Shown: piece by piece, positions 34,601-42,784 of the stretch
Layout of the letters: each line of letters begins with the position of its first letter
Position numbering within the stretch: position 1 is the stretch's first letter
Notes under the pieces: model-generated
The model's input: only the letters and a program-made list of their open reading frames with translations
Told to the model about the DNA's origin: nothing
The model's database searches: none
Origin: Paenibacillus bovis
GTDB taxonomy: Bacteria; Bacillota; Bacilli; Paenibacillales; Paenibacillaceae
Reading direction: 5' to 3'
DNA length: 64,000 bases
NCBI RefSeq assembly: GCF_001421015.2
Contig: NZ_CP013023.1
Coordinates: 5,115,001 to 5,179,000, forward strand
Program-made: the position numbers and the translations under genes

Positions 34601-35208
34601 TCGCTGCCGAATCCAAGTGCACGCAGCAGTACGGTTACCGGGATCTTACGAGTGCGGTCGATACGTACATAGACGATATCTTTTGCATCCATCTCCAGTT
34701 CCAACCATGCGCCACGGTTAGGAATAACGGTAGCAGTATATGATGTTTTACCATTTTTATCGACTTTAGTGCTGAAATAGACGCTGGGAGAGCGAACCAA
34801 CTGGCTGACAATAACCCGTTCTGCACCGTTAATGATAAAGGTGCCGGTTTCCGTCATCAGCGGGAAATCACCCATGAATACTTCCTGCTCTTTGACTTCA
34901 CCCGTTTCCTTGTTAATGAGACGGACTTTTACCCGCAGCGGAGCTGAATACGTAACGTCACGCTCTTTCGCATCGTCTACTGTGTATTTCGGCTCACCAA
35001 GGCTGTAGTCGATGAACTCGAGCACCAGATTGCCTGTAAAATCTTGAATTGGCGAGATATCCTGGAACATTTCACGCAATCCTTCATCCAAAAACCACTG
35101 ATAAGATTTTTGTTGGATTTCGATCAGGTTAGGTACTTCAAGAACTTCGTTAATTCGTGCATAACTTCGCCGAGTGCGTCGACCATATTGAACAAGATGT
35201 CCTGCCAA
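31663..35208 (-). CDS. rpoB: RNA polymerase beta subunit
   Basis: The 1181-aa subunit. The rifampicin region ([20 protein letters not shown], residues 461-480) keeps D470, H480 and S485, so the allele looks rifampicin-sensitive. The start is TTG at 35206-35208 behind AAGGGGTG. The acidic C-terminal tail ([17 protein letters not shown]) is typical of Firmicutes. rpoC follows after 148 bp. Confidence 0.99.
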   Translation of the reverse strand: MAGHLVQYGRRTRRSYARINEVLEVPNLIEIQQKSYQWFLDEGLREMFQDISPIQDFTGNLVLEFIDYSLGEPKYTVDDAKERDVTYSAPLRVKVRLINKETGEVKEQEVFMGDFPLMTETGTFIINGAERVIVSQLVRSPSVYFSTKVDKNGKTSYTATVIPNRGAWLELEMDAKDIVYVRIDRTRKIPVTVLLRALGFGSDAEILDLLGNDEYIRNTLDKDNTDSTEKALIEIYERLRPGEPPTLDNAKSLLVARFFDPKRYDLANVGRYKINKKLHIKNRLFNQRLAETLIDTNTGEIVAEAGQVVDRRLLDEIMPYLEGDLNFKTYHVAGGVLDANDIPMQTINVFSPLEDGKVVSVIANGTIDKSVKNITPADIIASISYFLNLLQGIGDTDDIDHLGNRRLRSVGELLQNQFRIGLSRMERVVRERMSIQDANVITPQALINIRPVIASIKEFFGSSQLSQFMDQTNPLGELTHKRRLSALGPGGLTRERAGFEVRDVHPSHYGRMCPIETPEGPNIGLINSLSTFARINEYGFIEAPYRRVDPNANRVTDQIDYLTADEEDNYVVAQANAVLNEDGTFAEEMVISRYNKQADNILPMPRERVDYMDVSPKQVVSVATALIPFLENDDSNRALMGSNMQRQAVPLLIPKAPLVGTGMEHKAAKDSGVCIVTKYDGIIERSTASEITLRRIENVDGKEVKGDLVKYKLHKFMRSNQGTAINQRPIVKTGDVVKKGDILADGPSTEMGEIALGRNVVVAFMTWEGYNYEDAILLSEKLVKEDVYTSIHIEEYESEARDTKLGPEEITRDIPNVGEDALKNLDERGIIRIGAEIAAGDILVGKVTPKGVTELTAEERLLHAIFGEKAREVRDTSLRVPHGTDGIVVDVKVFTRENGDELPPGVNHLVRVYIAQKRKISEGDKMAGRHGNKGVVARILPEEDMPFMPDGTPVQVVLNPLGVPSRMNIGQILEVHIGMAAMKLGIHVATPVFDGANEYDVFDTMEEAGMQRNGKTILYDGRTGDEFEREVTVGVMHMIKLAHMVDDKIHARSTGPYSLVTQQPLGGKAQFGGQRFGEMEVWALEAYGAAYTLQEILTVKSDDVVGRVKTYESIVKGENVPEPGVPESFKVLIKELQSLGMDVKILNEDENEIEMRELDDEEENTNDKLSLNLEGSEVGVD

Positions 35209-35312
35209 CTTATACTCACCCCTTAATGTCTACTCACTTAAAAATTTCATTGCGAACTGCTGTTTGGATCACGTATAATAGGTCCATACATAGAAGTGCA
35301 CACCCACAAATA

Positions 35313-35349
35313 GAGAAAAGCTCTTATCGAATCTTCTCGAAAAAAGAGC
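35313..35349 (-). terminator. Possible attenuator in the rpoB leader
   Basis: GCTCTT (35344-35349, minus strand) pairs with AAGAGC (35320-35325), followed by TTTTCTC. It lies between the rpoB promoter and the start codon, about 100 nt before the gene. It could attenuate rpoBC, but the T-run is broken. Confidence 0.4.
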
Positions 35350-35527
35350 ACCATCAGCTATCAACGGATGTGACCCAGCAGCTCAGACTTATATTTCAGT
35401 TGAAATTAACTGAAATACCGATTATTATACGTTTAAGGACAAGATTAAACACCCTTATGGTACATAATTTTCGTAATTCTACAGAAAACTAAAGCCAAAA
35501 AGGGCATCTTAATACTGACATTTTGTA

Positions 35528-35556
35528 ATAATAACACGTTAGCCTATTTAAGTCAA
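35528..35556 (-). promoter_or_regulatory. Promoter of rpoB-rpoC
   Basis: TTGACT (35551-35556), a 17-bp spacer and TATTAT (35528-35533), both 5/6 matches. The predicted leader is about 310 nt and contains the hairpin at 35313-35349 and a second TATAAT-like box near 35427. No gene is visible in 35209-35594. Confidence 0.75.
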
Positions 35557-35594
35557 CAGGCGTATTCACTGTTTTTACGTTTCCGGTTTGTGTC

Positions 35595-35632
35595 AAGGTC
35601 TGTTCATCCTAGCCGATGAATAGGCCTTTTTT
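35595..35632 (+). terminator. Hairpin with T-run oriented opposite to the genes
   Basis: AAGGTCTGTTCATC (35595-35608) pairs, with two mismatches, with GATGAATAGGCCTT (35615-35628), followed by TTTT on the plus strand. It lies immediately after the stop of the methyltransferase gene, which is on the minus strand. As a plus-strand terminator it would stop antisense transcription coming from rpoB; as a minus-strand hairpin it lacks a T-run. Confidence 0.55.
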
Positions 35633-36227
35633 ATTTGATTGCCTGGAAGATGCGATATCCTTTATCCTTGGTAACTTCCTCCACACTGGTGAACAACTCT
35701 TCCATTTTGGCTTTGGCTGAAGGAGCACCCTGCTTTTTCTGGATAACGACCCATAGTGAGCCTCCATCCTTCAAATGAGCTGCAGCTTCTTCAAAAATGG
35801 CATGTACAGTTGCCTTGCCTGCACGGATCGGCGGGTTGGTTAGCACAACGTCGAACTTCTGTCCCTGAACAGCTGCAAACAAATCACTTTCCAGAATCGT
35901 TACATTCTCAATATGATTGAGAGCGGCATTTTCTTTGGCCAGTTGAACCGCACGTGCATTAACATCCAGCATCGTTACATGTCCTTTAGCTGCCAGACAT
36001 GCAGCAGACAGACCAATAGGCCCATAACCGCAGCCTACATCCAGCACGTTGGAATCTTCACTTAGTGTAAGGGCATCAATGAGCACTCTGCTGCCATAGT
36101 CTACTCCTGTTTTGGAAAAGACTCCGGCATCACTTATAAATTTGAAAGCCTTGCCCCGCAATTCCGCTTCAATAATACGGCGTTCATGCGCTGCACCAGG
36201 CTGGCTGGAATAATAATGATCTCCCAT
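35631..36227 (-). CDS. RsmC-type class I SAM-dependent methyltransferase
   Basis: A 198-aa protein with the SAM-binding motif VLDVGCGYGPIGL (motif I) and the N-methylation motif TNPPIRAG. The short single-domain form, found between rplL and rpoB in Firmicutes (YbxB), resembles the catalytic half of RsmC, which methylates G1207 of 16S rRNA. The exact target here is inferred, not shown. It stands alone between the rplL terminator and the rpoB promoter, with AAGGAA before the ATG. Confidence 0.9.
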   Translation of the reverse strand: MGDHYYSSQPGAAHERRIIEAELRGKAFKFISDAGVFSKTGVDYGSRVLIDALTLSEDSNVLDVGCGYGPIGLSAACLAAKGHVTMLDVNARAVQLAKENAALNHIENVTILESDLFAAVQGQKFDVVLTNPPIRAGKATVHAIFEEAAAHLKDGGSLWVVIQKKQGAPSAKAKMEELFTSVEEVTKDKGYRIFQAIK

Positions 36228-36274
36228 ATCATTCCTTCACCCTTTCTTGATTTCACCTGTTATACTGCTTTTTT

Positions 36275-36313
36275 TATAAAACAAACCCCTTGAACGGATT
36301 CAAGGGGTTTGTA
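36275..36313 (-). terminator. Terminator after rplL
   Basis: A 14-bp perfect stem (ACAAACCCCTTGAA / TTCAAGGGGTTTGT) with a 4-nt loop, followed by TTTTATAAA on the minus strand. It is a strong intrinsic terminator that ends the rplJ-rplL transcript. Confidence 0.92.
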
Positions 36314-36332
36314 AGAAAGAAGAGAAACTCTC

Positions 36333-36695
36333 TTATTTCAATTCTACAGATGCGCCTGCTTCTTCCAGTTTTGCTTTGATGGATTCAGCTTCTTCTTTAG
36401 CAACGCCTTCTTTGATTGCTTTAGGAGCGTTGTCTACTACTTCTTTAGCTTCTTTCAGACCCAGACCAGTTACTTCACGAACAGCTTTGATTACGTTGAT
36501 TTTGGAAGCACCAGCGGAAGTCAGTACTACGTCAAACTCAGTTTGCTCAGCTTCTGCAGCTGCGCCGCCTGCTGCTGCTGCTGCTACTGGAGCTGCTGCA
36601 GTTACACCGAATTCTTCTTCGATTGCTTTTACCAGATCATTCAGTTCCAGTACAGTCATGCCTTTGATGGCTTCAAGGATTTGCTCTTGACTCAT
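36333..36695 (-). CDS. rplL: 50S ribosomal protein L7/L12
   Basis: The 120-aa stalk protein present in multiple copies per ribosome. It has an N-terminal dimerisation domain, an Ala/Gly-rich hinge ([15 protein letters not shown], about 38-52) and a C-terminal factor-binding domain with [20 protein letters not shown]. Coupled to rplJ upstream with 93 bp between them. Confidence 0.98.
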   Translation of the reverse strand: MSQEQILEAIKGMTVLELNDLVKAIEEEFGVTAAAPVAAAAAGGAAAEAEQTEFDVVLTSAGASKINVIKAVREVTGLGLKEAKEVVDNAPKAIKEGVAKEEAESIKAKLEEAGASVELK

Positions 36696-36788
36696 TTATA
36701 AACCCTCCATAATTGGTTGTATTTTGGTTTGGCTGATTACAGCCATTTTTACGCCGTTAAGGCGTGTGAGGAACAGGGTGCAAATTGC

Positions 36789-37292
36789 TTACGCGCTTTG
36801 CTCTTCTTTCTCGGATACTGCTTTAACTGCCAGTGCAAAGTTGCGAACTGGAGCTTGAAGTACGCTAAGCAGCATGGACAAGAGACCTTCGCGGGATGGC
36901 AGAGCTGCCAGTGCTTTGATTTCTTCTGCGCTTACTACGCGTCCTTCAACAACGCCGCCTTTCAATTCCAGAGCGTCATTCGTTTTAGCGAAATCGTTCA
37001 GAATTTTAGCCGGTGCTACTGCATCGTCTTTACTGAAAGCAATAGCGGTAGGACCGCTCAGTACTTCGTTCAGTTCAGTCAGGTCAGCAGACTCAGTGGC
37101 ACGACGAACCAGTGTATTTTTCAATACTTGGAACTCGATACCAGCTTCACGCAGTTGCTTGCGCAGTTCTGTAACTTGAGCTACGTTCAGACCACGATAG
37201 TCAGCAACAACTGTAGTTACGCTCTCGCGCAATTTCGCTGCAACCACTTCTACCGCTTCCTGTTTTGCCTGGATTACTTTTGCGTTTGCCAA
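36789..37292 (-). CDS. rplJ: 50S ribosomal protein L10
   Basis: A 167-aa stalk base that anchors L7/L12 dimers via its C-terminal helix. The [20 protein letters not shown] block is diagnostic. The TTG start at 37292 has AGGAGG 8 nt upstream; the frame's first GTG three codons earlier overlaps that site. The gene is preceded by an L10 leader and probably its own promoter. Confidence 0.95.
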   Translation of the reverse strand: MANAKVIQAKQEAVEVVAAKLRESVTTVVADYRGLNVAQVTELRKQLREAGIEFQVLKNTLVRRATESADLTELNEVLSGPTAIAFSKDDAVAPAKILNDFAKTNDALELKGGVVEGRVVSAEEIKALAALPSREGLLSMLLSVLQAPVRNFALAVKAVSEKEEQSA

Positions 37293-37366
37293 ATTGGACA
37301 CCTCCTGATCGTATTCTTGCTTTTCTTCATCTTCTTGCGATTCGGAAGAAAAGTTCCTACGGGCAT

Positions 37367-37480
37367 TAAAAAAGCCCCCGCAGAATGACGAAGGCTTGAC
37401 GGAGCGGATTCACCAGGCGCAGCAAGCTGCGCGCTGAGTATCCGATATTCTATCATAACACCTCGGTAGGAAATTAAGCC
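37367..37480 (-). ncRNA. L10 leader RNA (ribosomal protein autoregulation)
   Basis: The minus-strand sequence shows the L10-leader pattern: a GAGGTG element near 37465, a GC-rich hairpin (GCGCAGC...GCTGCGC) at about 37415-37435 and a terminator hairpin (GCCTTCG...GGGGGC) followed by TTTTTTAAT at 37367-37396. L10 with L12 is known to bind such leaders and promote termination. The rest of the 306-bp gap holds a promoter and a direct repeat. Confidence 0.85.
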
Positions 37481-37513
37481 TTTACGGGCACCTACTGTCT
37501 ACGGTTAAACATA

Positions 37514-37554
37514 TTCAAGTGTAATTGCAAGTACAAAGTTCAAGCATAATTACA
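37514..37554. repeat. Imperfect 16-bp direct repeat upstream of rplJ
   Basis: TTCAAGTGTAATTGCA (37514-37529) and TTCAAGCATAATTACA (37539-37554) share 13 of 16 bases with a 25-bp period. They sit between the predicted promoter of rplJ and the L10 leader. Confidence 0.6.
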
Positions 37555-37564
37555 ACTTTCACAG

Positions 37565-37591
37565 ATTATCAAATATAAAGGTTGTTGTCAA
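37565..37591 (-). promoter_or_regulatory. Promoter of rplJ-rplL
   Basis: A perfect TTGACA (37586-37591) begins 8 bp after the rplA stop. A GATAAT lies 15 bp further (37565-37570), and a weaker TAATCT at 17 bp. The short spacer lowers confidence, but the position ahead of the L10 leader is right. Confidence 0.55.
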
Positions 37592-37598
37592 CCATTAA

Positions 37599-38291
37599 TT
37601 ATCTGTAAGATGCTGCGTTTACGCGTGCGCTTGGTCCCATTGTGGAAGATACCGCAATGTTTTTCAGGTAGATACCTTTTGCTGCAGCTGGTTTAGCACG
37701 GTTCAGCGCTTCAACCAAAGCTTGCAGGTTCTCGTTCAATTGCTCTTCAGAGAAAGATACTTTACCGATAGGAGCGTGAATTTGTCCTGCTTTGTCCAGA
37801 CGGTATTCGATTTTACCAGCTTTGATTTCTTGAACAGCTTTGGTAACGTCGAATGTAACTGTACCTGCTTTAGGGTTAGGCATCAGACCTTTACCACCGA
37901 GCAGACGTCCCAGTTTACCAACTTCGCTCATCATGTCCGGCGTAGCTACGCAGACATCAAATTCGAACCATCCTTGTTGGATTTTGTTGATCATGTCCTG
38001 ATCGCCAACGAAGTCAGCACCAGCAGCTTCCGCTTCTTTTGCTTTTTCGCCTTTTGCGAATACGAGAACACGTTGAGTTTTACCAGTACCGTGCGGCAGT
38101 ACTACTACGCCACGAACAGCCTGATCTTGTTTACGAGGGTCTACACCCAGACGTACTGCTGCTTCAACAGTTTCGTCGAATTTTGCAGTAGCTGCTTTTT
38201 TAACCAAAGCAACTGCTTCAGCTGGCTCGTAAGTTGCTTCGCTGTCAATTACTTTAACAGCTTCCAAATATTTTTTACCATGTTTAGCCAT
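37599..38291 (-). CDS. rplA: 50S ribosomal protein L1
   Basis: A 230-aa protein that forms the mobile L1 stalk which moves with E-site t[23 protein letters not shown], the [19 protein letters not shown] block and [12 protein letters not shown] are diagnostic. In other bacteria it represses rplKA by binding the leader. Confidence 0.98.
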   Translation of the reverse strand: MAKHGKKYLEAVKVIDSEATYEPAEAVALVKKAATAKFDETVEAAVRLGVDPRKQDQAVRGVVVLPHGTGKTQRVLVFAKGEKAKEAEAAGADFVGDQDMINKIQQGWFEFDVCVATPDMMSEVGKLGRLLGGKGLMPNPKAGTVTFDVTKAVQEIKAGKIEYRLDKAGQIHAPIGKVSFSEEQLNENLQALVEALNRAKPAAAKGIYLKNIAVSSTMGPSARVNAASYR

Positions 38292-38399
38292 TTGTTATTC
38301 CTCCTTTGTGGTATTAACGGATATTCCTCCCACATATGCGGAAAGCAATGTTTCCGCATAGACTGGATCCTGGCGGACACCAGTAAAAACTAATACAAA

Positions 38400-38825
38400 T
38401 TAGTCTTCGATTGTGATACCCATGCTACGTGCTGTACCTTCAACCATCAGCATTGCTGCTTCGATAGAAGCTGCGTTCAGGTCAGGCATTTTTTGTTCTG
38501 CAATTTCACGAACTGCGGAACGTTTAACAACTGCAACTTTCTTCTTGTTCGGTTCGCCAGATCCTTTTTCGATCTTAGCAGCAACTTTCAGAAGAACTGC
38601 AGCCGGTGGAGTTTTTGTGATGAAAGTGAAAGAACGATCTTCAAACACTGTGATCTCAACCGGAATGATCAAACCTGCTTGATCTGCTGTGCGAGCGTTG
38701 AACTCTTTACAGAATGCCATGATGTTGACACCTGCTTGACCCAATGCCGGACCTACTGGAGGAGCCGGATTCGCTTTACCAGCTGGGATTTGCAGTTTTA
38801 CCATTTTGATTACCTTTTTAGCCAT
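38400..38825 (-). CDS. rplK: 50S ribosomal protein L11
   Basis: A 141-aa protein of the GTPase-associated centre, needed for the RelA-type stringent response. [20 protein letters not shown] carries the proline-rich segment ([11 protein letters not shown]) linked to thiostrepton action. The ATG at 38825 has AAGGAGG upstream; the longer frame is not supported. Confidence 0.98.
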   Translation of the reverse strand: MAKKVIKMVKLQIPAGKANPAPPVGPALGQAGVNIMAFCKEFNARTADQAGLIIPVEITVFEDRSFTFITKTPPAAVLLKVAAKIEKGSGEPNKKKVAVVKRSAVREIAEQKMPDLNAASIEAAMLMVEGTARSMGITIED

Positions 38826-38995
38826 GTAAAACACCTCCTTGCGAATAGTGGTAGACGGACATCGCTGCCCTCCCACGTAAAACGACGCATACGACTCAAA
38901 ACATCTGCCTCAAGCCTATGCGGTAAAACCGGAAGCACCGTTTGGCATTCAAAATGATTGCTCATTTTAAATCCCCGTGTCATCCTAGAAACCTG

Positions 38996-39529
38996 CTATA
39001 TCTTTTCCACTTGAGTATAATCCAGCTCAAGCGGGGTTTCCCGTCCGAACATGTTAACATGCACTCTGAGCTTGCTCTTGTCTACCAAGATTTCTTCCAC
39101 GGAGCCCACAAAATTCGCAAACGGTCCAACTTTGATGCGTACGGATTCTTTGACCTCGAAGTCGATATGCTCCTTCGGCTCTTCCATACCCATGTGTTTG
39201 AGAATCTGTTCCACTTCTTCCGGCAGCAGCGCAGTCGGCTTGGAGCCTGAACCTGTCGAACCGACAAAGCCGGTTACACCAGGCGTGTTGCGTACTACAT
39301 ACCAGGAATCATCAGTCTGGATCATTTCAACAAGAACATATCCCGGGTAAACTTTACGCATAACGGTTTTTTTCTTGCCGTCTTTGTTTACCAGTTCTTC
39401 TTCCATAGGAACAAGAACGCGGAAAATCTTGTCTTCCATGCCCATGGACTCAACGCGTTTTTCCAAATTGGCCTTGACCTTGTTTTCATACCCTGAATAA
39501 GTATGAACTACGTACCATCTTTTTTCCAT
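38996..39529 (-). CDS. nusG: Transcription termination/antitermination factor NusG
   Basis: A 177-aa protein with an N-terminal NGN domain (MEKRWYVVHTYSGYENKVKA) that binds RNA polymerase and a C-terminal KOW domain (VKVGPFANFVGSVEEILVDK-like, about 125-150). It affects pausing and Rho action. 22 bp separate it from secE. Confidence 0.97.
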   Translation of the reverse strand: MEKRWYVVHTYSGYENKVKANLEKRVESMGMEDKIFRVLVPMEEELVNKDGKKKTVMRKVYPGYVLVEMIQTDDSWYVVRNTPGVTGFVGSTGSGSKPTALLPEEVEQILKHMGMEEPKEHIDFEVKESVRIKVGPFANFVGSVEEILVDKSKLRVHVNMFGRETPLELDYTQVEKI

Positions 39530-39551
39530 ATCAAGCCACCTGGAACCCTTC

Positions 39552-39743
39552 TTAAATTATCGCTTCGATCACAGCGGAAATGCCGATGTCTAGAACCCAA
39601 AAATAAACGGCGACAAACAATATCGTACCGATAACGATAAGAGTATAGTTGGTCAGCTCTTTACGATTAGGCCAGCGAACCTTTTTAAGTTCAGCCCAGC
39701 TTTCGGAGAAAAAGGAAAACATAGACTTAAAGCTTCGTGCCAC
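39552..39743 (-). CDS. secE: Protein translocase subunit SecE
   Basis: A 63-aa single-span membrane protein that clamps SecY. Reads ARSFKSMFSFFSESWAELKK, then VRWPNRKELTNYT (the conserved cytoplasmic amphipathic segment) and one membrane helix to the end. The start is GTG at 39741-39743 with GGAGG 7 nt upstream. The same frame is open much further upstream, through the rpmG relic, but that part is not SecE. Confidence 0.95.
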   Translation of the reverse strand: MARSFKSMFSFFSESWAELKKVRWPNRKELTNYTLIVIGTILFVAVYFWVLDIGISAVIEAII

Positions 39744-39764
39744 GACTACACCTCCAAAAGACGA

Positions 39765-39868
39765 TCTGGTTAAACGAAGAAAAGGGGCAGAGCAAAAGCC
39801 TGTTCCATTCTTCATCCCCATGCGGTCAGGGTGGTTACACTTGCTCATATAGCTGCCTTCGTCGCCAT
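39765..39868 (-). pseudogene. rpmG: Decayed rpmG (ribosomal protein L33) remnant
   Basis: This stretch sits exactly where Firmicutes carry rpmG, between sigH and secE. In one minus-strand frame it reads SYMSKCNHPDRMGMKNGTG followed by FCSAPFLRLTR. This aligns with the L33 pattern RNYxTTKNKxNxPDRxExKK followed by FCxxCNxxTPHRETR. It has lost the N-terminal strand with the first zinc CxxC and one cysteine of the second pair, and has a short deletion near the end. An ATG behind an AGGTG at 39866-39868 is in another frame, consistent with a frameshift. It lies inside the predicted secE leader and cannot make functional L33. A working rpmG copy would have to be elsewhere in the genome. Confidence 0.65.
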
Positions 39869-39915
39869 AAAGATTGACACACCTAAGAACAGGCGATTTC
39901 AGGCCTACCTGAAAC

Positions 39916-39944
39916 ACTTTATCACAGCCCTCTGAGCGTGTCAA
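39916..39944 (-). promoter_or_regulatory. Promoter of secE-nusG
   Basis: A perfect TTGACA (39939-39944), a 17-bp spacer and TAAAGT (39916-39921). The transcript would begin near 39909, run through the rpmG remnant and reach secE. This and the sigH terminator explain the 373-bp gap 39744-40116. Confidence 0.75.
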
Positions 39945-40065
39945 CGAATATTCGTGTTTGTTTTTCAAAAAAATAACAATTCTTTTCAGCTTCTTTTCCA
40001 GACCGGATCGAATGATTTTTTTGCTATTGGTTGTTGCCACATTACAGGGTGAACGACAGTGCCAT

Positions 40066-40098
40066 ACAAAATAAAAAAGACTCTATATGCAGAGTCTT
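40066..40098 (-). terminator. Terminator after sigH
   Basis: A perfect 8-bp stem AAGACTCT/AGAGTCTT with a 6-nt loop and TTTTTTATTTT on the minus strand. It starts 19 bp after the sigH stop. Confidence 0.9.
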
Positions 40099-40116
40099 CA
40101 CTTGGTTGCCAGGAGT

Positions 40117-40761
40117 CTAGTTATCACGTACTTCGAGGTATCGCTCAAGCTTGCGTTTGACACGCTGAAGCGCGTTATCAATCGATTTGACATGTCTGCA
40201 GAGATCAACAGCGATCTCCTGATAAGAACGTCCATCAAGATACAGCATCAGAACTTTACGCTCCAGATCACTCAGAATCTCGGACATTTTGTCCTCGAGA
40301 CCGGTGAATTCCTCTTTGTTGATAACCAGTTCTTCCGGATCGGATACCTGTGAGCCACAAATGACATCAAGCAGTGTACGGTCGGAATCTTCGTCATAGA
40401 TCGGTTTGTCCAGGGATACATACGAGTTCAGCGGAATATGCTTTTGCCGTGTAGCCGTCTTGATCGCAGTAATGATCTGACGGGTAATACACAGTTCGGC
40501 AAACACCTTGAACGAAGACATCTTGTCGTTTTTGAAATCACGAATCGATTTGTACAGGCCGATCATGCCTTCCTGCACGATATCTTCACGATCTGCGCCG
40601 ATAAGAAAATAAGACCGGGCTTTTGCACGTACAAAATTTTTGTACTTGGTAATCAAGTACTCCAAGGCTTCGGAATCGCCTTGCCGGACGGCTTCTACAA
40701 GATCTTCATCGCTCTGGTAATCGTATGGTGACACCATGATATCTTTGAGGTCGACACTCAC
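40117..40761 (-). CDS. sigH: RNA polymerase sigma-H factor
   Basis: A 214-aa sigma-70-family factor that directs early sporulation and transition-state genes in Bacillus. Region 2 (ALEYLITKYKNFVRAKARSY, ADREDIVQEGMIGLYKSIRD) and region 4 (LSDLERKVLMLYLDGRSYQE) are clear. The GTG at 40761 has GGAGGG 7-8 nt upstream; the open frame begins with a TTG inside a region lacking a ribosome-binding site. Expected operon neighbours follow (rpmG remnant, secE). Confidence 0.96.
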   Translation of the reverse strand: MSVDLKDIMVSPYDYQSDEDLVEAVRQGDSEALEYLITKYKNFVRAKARSYFLIGADREDIVQEGMIGLYKSIRDFKNDKMSSFKVFAELCITRQIITAIKTATRQKHIPLNSYVSLDKPIYDEDSDRTLLDVICGSQVSDPEELVINKEEFTGLEDKMSEILSDLERKVLMLYLDGRSYQEIAVDLCRHVKSIDNALQRVKRKLERYLEVRDN

Positions 40762-40819
40762 AAACAATCCCTCCGGTTGCAACGCAAGGTCTCCGTTACC
40801 CTATAAAATATAGCCCAAG

Positions 40820-40847
40820 TATATATTATGTAACCTCACATCGTCAA
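40820..40847 (-). promoter_or_regulatory. Promoter of sigH
   Basis: TTGACG (40842-40847), a 16-bp spacer and TATATA (40820-40825), 59 bp before the GTG start. It looks like a vegetative sigma-A promoter. Confidence 0.65.
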
Positions 40848-40947
40848 CCGTATTTGTCGCCTATAACGCCGTTGTTACAGCATTTCCCGGCTTTTTTTCA
40901 TAAAAGAGAACGCAGGTTCGCAAGTAAGCTGTCATTACAGTGACAAC

Positions 40948-41472
40948 TCACTCTCCCCTGCGCCATTTCTCGAATAAATACCGCTGCTGCGGATTCAGTT
41001 TGCCATCCAGTGTATTGCGTGAACCGTACTCCCGCTGTTCGCGTATGCGCTGTGCAATCTCTCTTTCGCTGATTTGCACCTCGATTAGCAGCTCACGGGC
41101 AGATACCCGAAGTGCTCCCTGACCAAAAACGACATGCTGCTCAGCCAGATCACTGGTAGCCACATAGATTTGGCGGCGGCGGTGGGACAACTCACCGACA
41201 AAGCGTTCAATCGCTTCATCGGCAGTCTCCTTTTCTTTGGTAAAGTACATCTCGACCTTGCCCTGTTCGTAGGATTTGCCAAGTCCCGGAACCCGGTAGG
41301 CATCAAAAACGGCAATGACTCGCCGTCCCGAGTACGCCTGATAATTAGCCAGACGTTCCAGCAGACGGTTGCGTGCTTCATTCAGCCCGATCTCCGATAA
41401 TTCTACCAGCTCGGGCCAGGAACCGATCATATTGTAACCATCCACCAGAAGAACATCCCGCAGATCCGTCAT
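40948..41472 (-). CDS. rae1: NYN-domain endoribonuclease Rae1 (YacP)
   Basis: A 174-aa protein with the NYN/PIN-like fold: LLVDGYNMIGSWPELVELSE (first acidic residue), VIAVFDAYRVPG and YVATSDLAEQHVVFGQGALR. The B. subtilis homologue cleaves mRNA in the ribosomal A site. It follows rlmB by 5 bp and precedes sigH, the normal position. The ATG has AGAAGGT very close upstream, so initiation may depend on coupling to rlmB. Confidence 0.92.
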   Translation of the reverse strand: MTDLRDVLLVDGYNMIGSWPELVELSEIGLNEARNRLLERLANYQAYSGRRVIAVFDAYRVPGLGKSYEQGKVEMYFTKEKETADEAIERFVGELSHRRRQIYVATSDLAEQHVVFGQGALRVSARELLIEVQISEREIAQRIREQREYGSRNTLDGKLNPQQRYLFEKWRRGE

Positions 41473-41477
41473 ACCTT

Positions 41478-42224
41478 CTAACCGAGTGACTGCCGGCGGC
41501 GCAGTACTTCGTACATGACCACTCCTGCAGCTACTGAAGCATTAAGCGAGTTAATCTGCCCTTTCATCGGCAGCTGAACCAGTACATCGCACTTCTCCCG
41601 GATCAAGCGGCCCATGCCTTTGCCTTCATTACCGATAACGACAGCTACCGGCCCGTTGAAAATATCCGTCTGATACAGATTACTGTCCGTATCCACATCG
41701 GTTCCGACTACCCATACGCCCTGTTCCTTGAGGCGATCGATGGTCTGTCCCAGATTACTAACCCGTGCTACCGGTACATATTCTACAGCACCTGCGGATG
41801 TTTTGGAGACGGTCGCTGTGATTCCTGCCGAACGGCGTTTTGGAATAACGACGCCGTGTACACCAGTGCAATCTGCTGTACGAAGGATCGAACCGAGGTT
41901 ATGCGGATCTTCGATTTCATCCAGCAGCAGAATAAATGGTGCTTCTCCCTTGGACTGCGCAGCTGCGAGAATATCTTCTACCTCTGCGTATTCGTATGGA
42001 GCCGCCTGGGCAATGACTCCCTGATGCTGTACACCCGGTACAAAGCTGTCCAGCTTGCGCTTGTCCACATACTGGACAATGACTCCGCGCTGTTTGGCTT
42101 CGTCCATGATCGACTGCACCAGATTTTTTTGGGAACCTTCAGCAATCCAGATTTTGTTGATACTTCTGCCGGCACGAAGCGCTTCGGTCACCGAATGCTT
42201 GCCAGCAATATATTCTTCTTCCAT
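41478..42224 (-). CDS. rlmB: 23S rRNA (guanosine2251-2'-O)-methyltransferase
   Basis: A 248-aa SpoU/TrmH-family enzyme. An N-terminal substrate-binding domain (GKHSVTEALRAGRSINKIWI) is followed by the SPOUT knot with PHNLGSILRTADCTGVHGVV, GNEGKGMGRLIREKCD and the C-terminal PMKGQINSLNASVAAGVVMY. The ATG follows GGAGGAAACACC. It is cotranscribed with mrnC and rae1. Confidence 0.95.
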   Translation of the reverse strand: MEEEYIAGKHSVTEALRAGRSINKIWIAEGSQKNLVQSIMDEAKQRGVIVQYVDKRKLDSFVPGVQHQGVIAQAAPYEYAEVEDILAAAQSKGEAPFILLLDEIEDPHNLGSILRTADCTGVHGVVIPKRRSAGITATVSKTSAGAVEYVPVARVSNLGQTIDRLKEQGVWVVGTDVDTDSNLYQTDIFNGPVAVVIGNEGKGMGRLIREKCDVLVQLPMKGQINSLNASVAAGVVMYEVLRRRQSLG

Positions 42225-42330
42225 GGTGTTTCCTCCTGTGGACTACGTTATGCCTGATTATCCATTACCCTTTTTAAAAGGAAATGCTTCTGCGGCATAC
42301 GGTGCCTGTCTAAATAATACGTGGAGCCGT

Positions 42331-42768
42331 CTACGACTTTTGCTCCAGATGCTGAATCCCCTGGGTAATCAGCTCTTCAATACGTGCCTGCTCTCCTTTG
42401 TAATACAGGTATCCGAGCAGACATTCCCATGCCGTTGCATACCGATAATCGATCACACTGGCATTTTTGGGTACGGTACCGGATTTGGCATTGCGCCCCT
42501 GCCGTATAACATTCGCTTCGGTCTCTGTCAGCAAAGGCTCCAGATGCTGAAGCATCCGTGCCTGCGCGCCTGCCGATACGAATCCGGTCGACAGACGGTG
42601 CAGATGGTTGGGACGCAAGTTTTTTCCGGAAATTAGATACTGTCTTACTGCCACTTCGTGAATGGCATCACCCATATAGGCAAGAGCCAGCGGCGGTAGC
42701 TGCTCTGCCGGCTTGGATGGAGCAAATGGAAACCAGCCGTGCATATCATTATGTTCTGGAGGGTTCAT
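42331..42768 (-). CDS. mrnC: Mini-ribonuclease III
   Basis: A 145-aa RNase III-like protein lacking the double-stranded RNA-binding domain. It matures 23S rRNA ends in Bacillus. The catalytic-helix motif LALAYMGDAIHEVAVRQYLI and the second YRYATAWECLLGYLYYKGEQ carry the expected Asp/Glu residues. 16 bp after the cysS stop, with GGAGATACC before ATG. Confidence 0.95.
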   Translation of the reverse strand: MNPPEHNDMHGWFPFAPSKPAEQLPPLALAYMGDAIHEVAVRQYLISGKNLRPNHLHRLSTGFVSAGAQARMLQHLEPLLTETEANVIRQGRNAKSGTVPKNASVIDYRYATAWECLLGYLYYKGEQARIEELITQGIQHLEQKS

Positions 42769-42784
42769 TGGTATCTCCTCCTGT

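Noticed and set aside
39744..39910. tRNA-Trp gene ahead of secE, as in some Firmicutes
   Set aside because: No cloverleaf or anticodon arm could be drawn; the sequence matches L33 remnants instead.
39744..40040. N-terminal extension of the secE frame to 162 codons
   Set aside because: SecE has a clear GTG start with GGAGG at 39741-39743 and a normal 63-aa length. The extension includes the promoter and the rpmG remnant.
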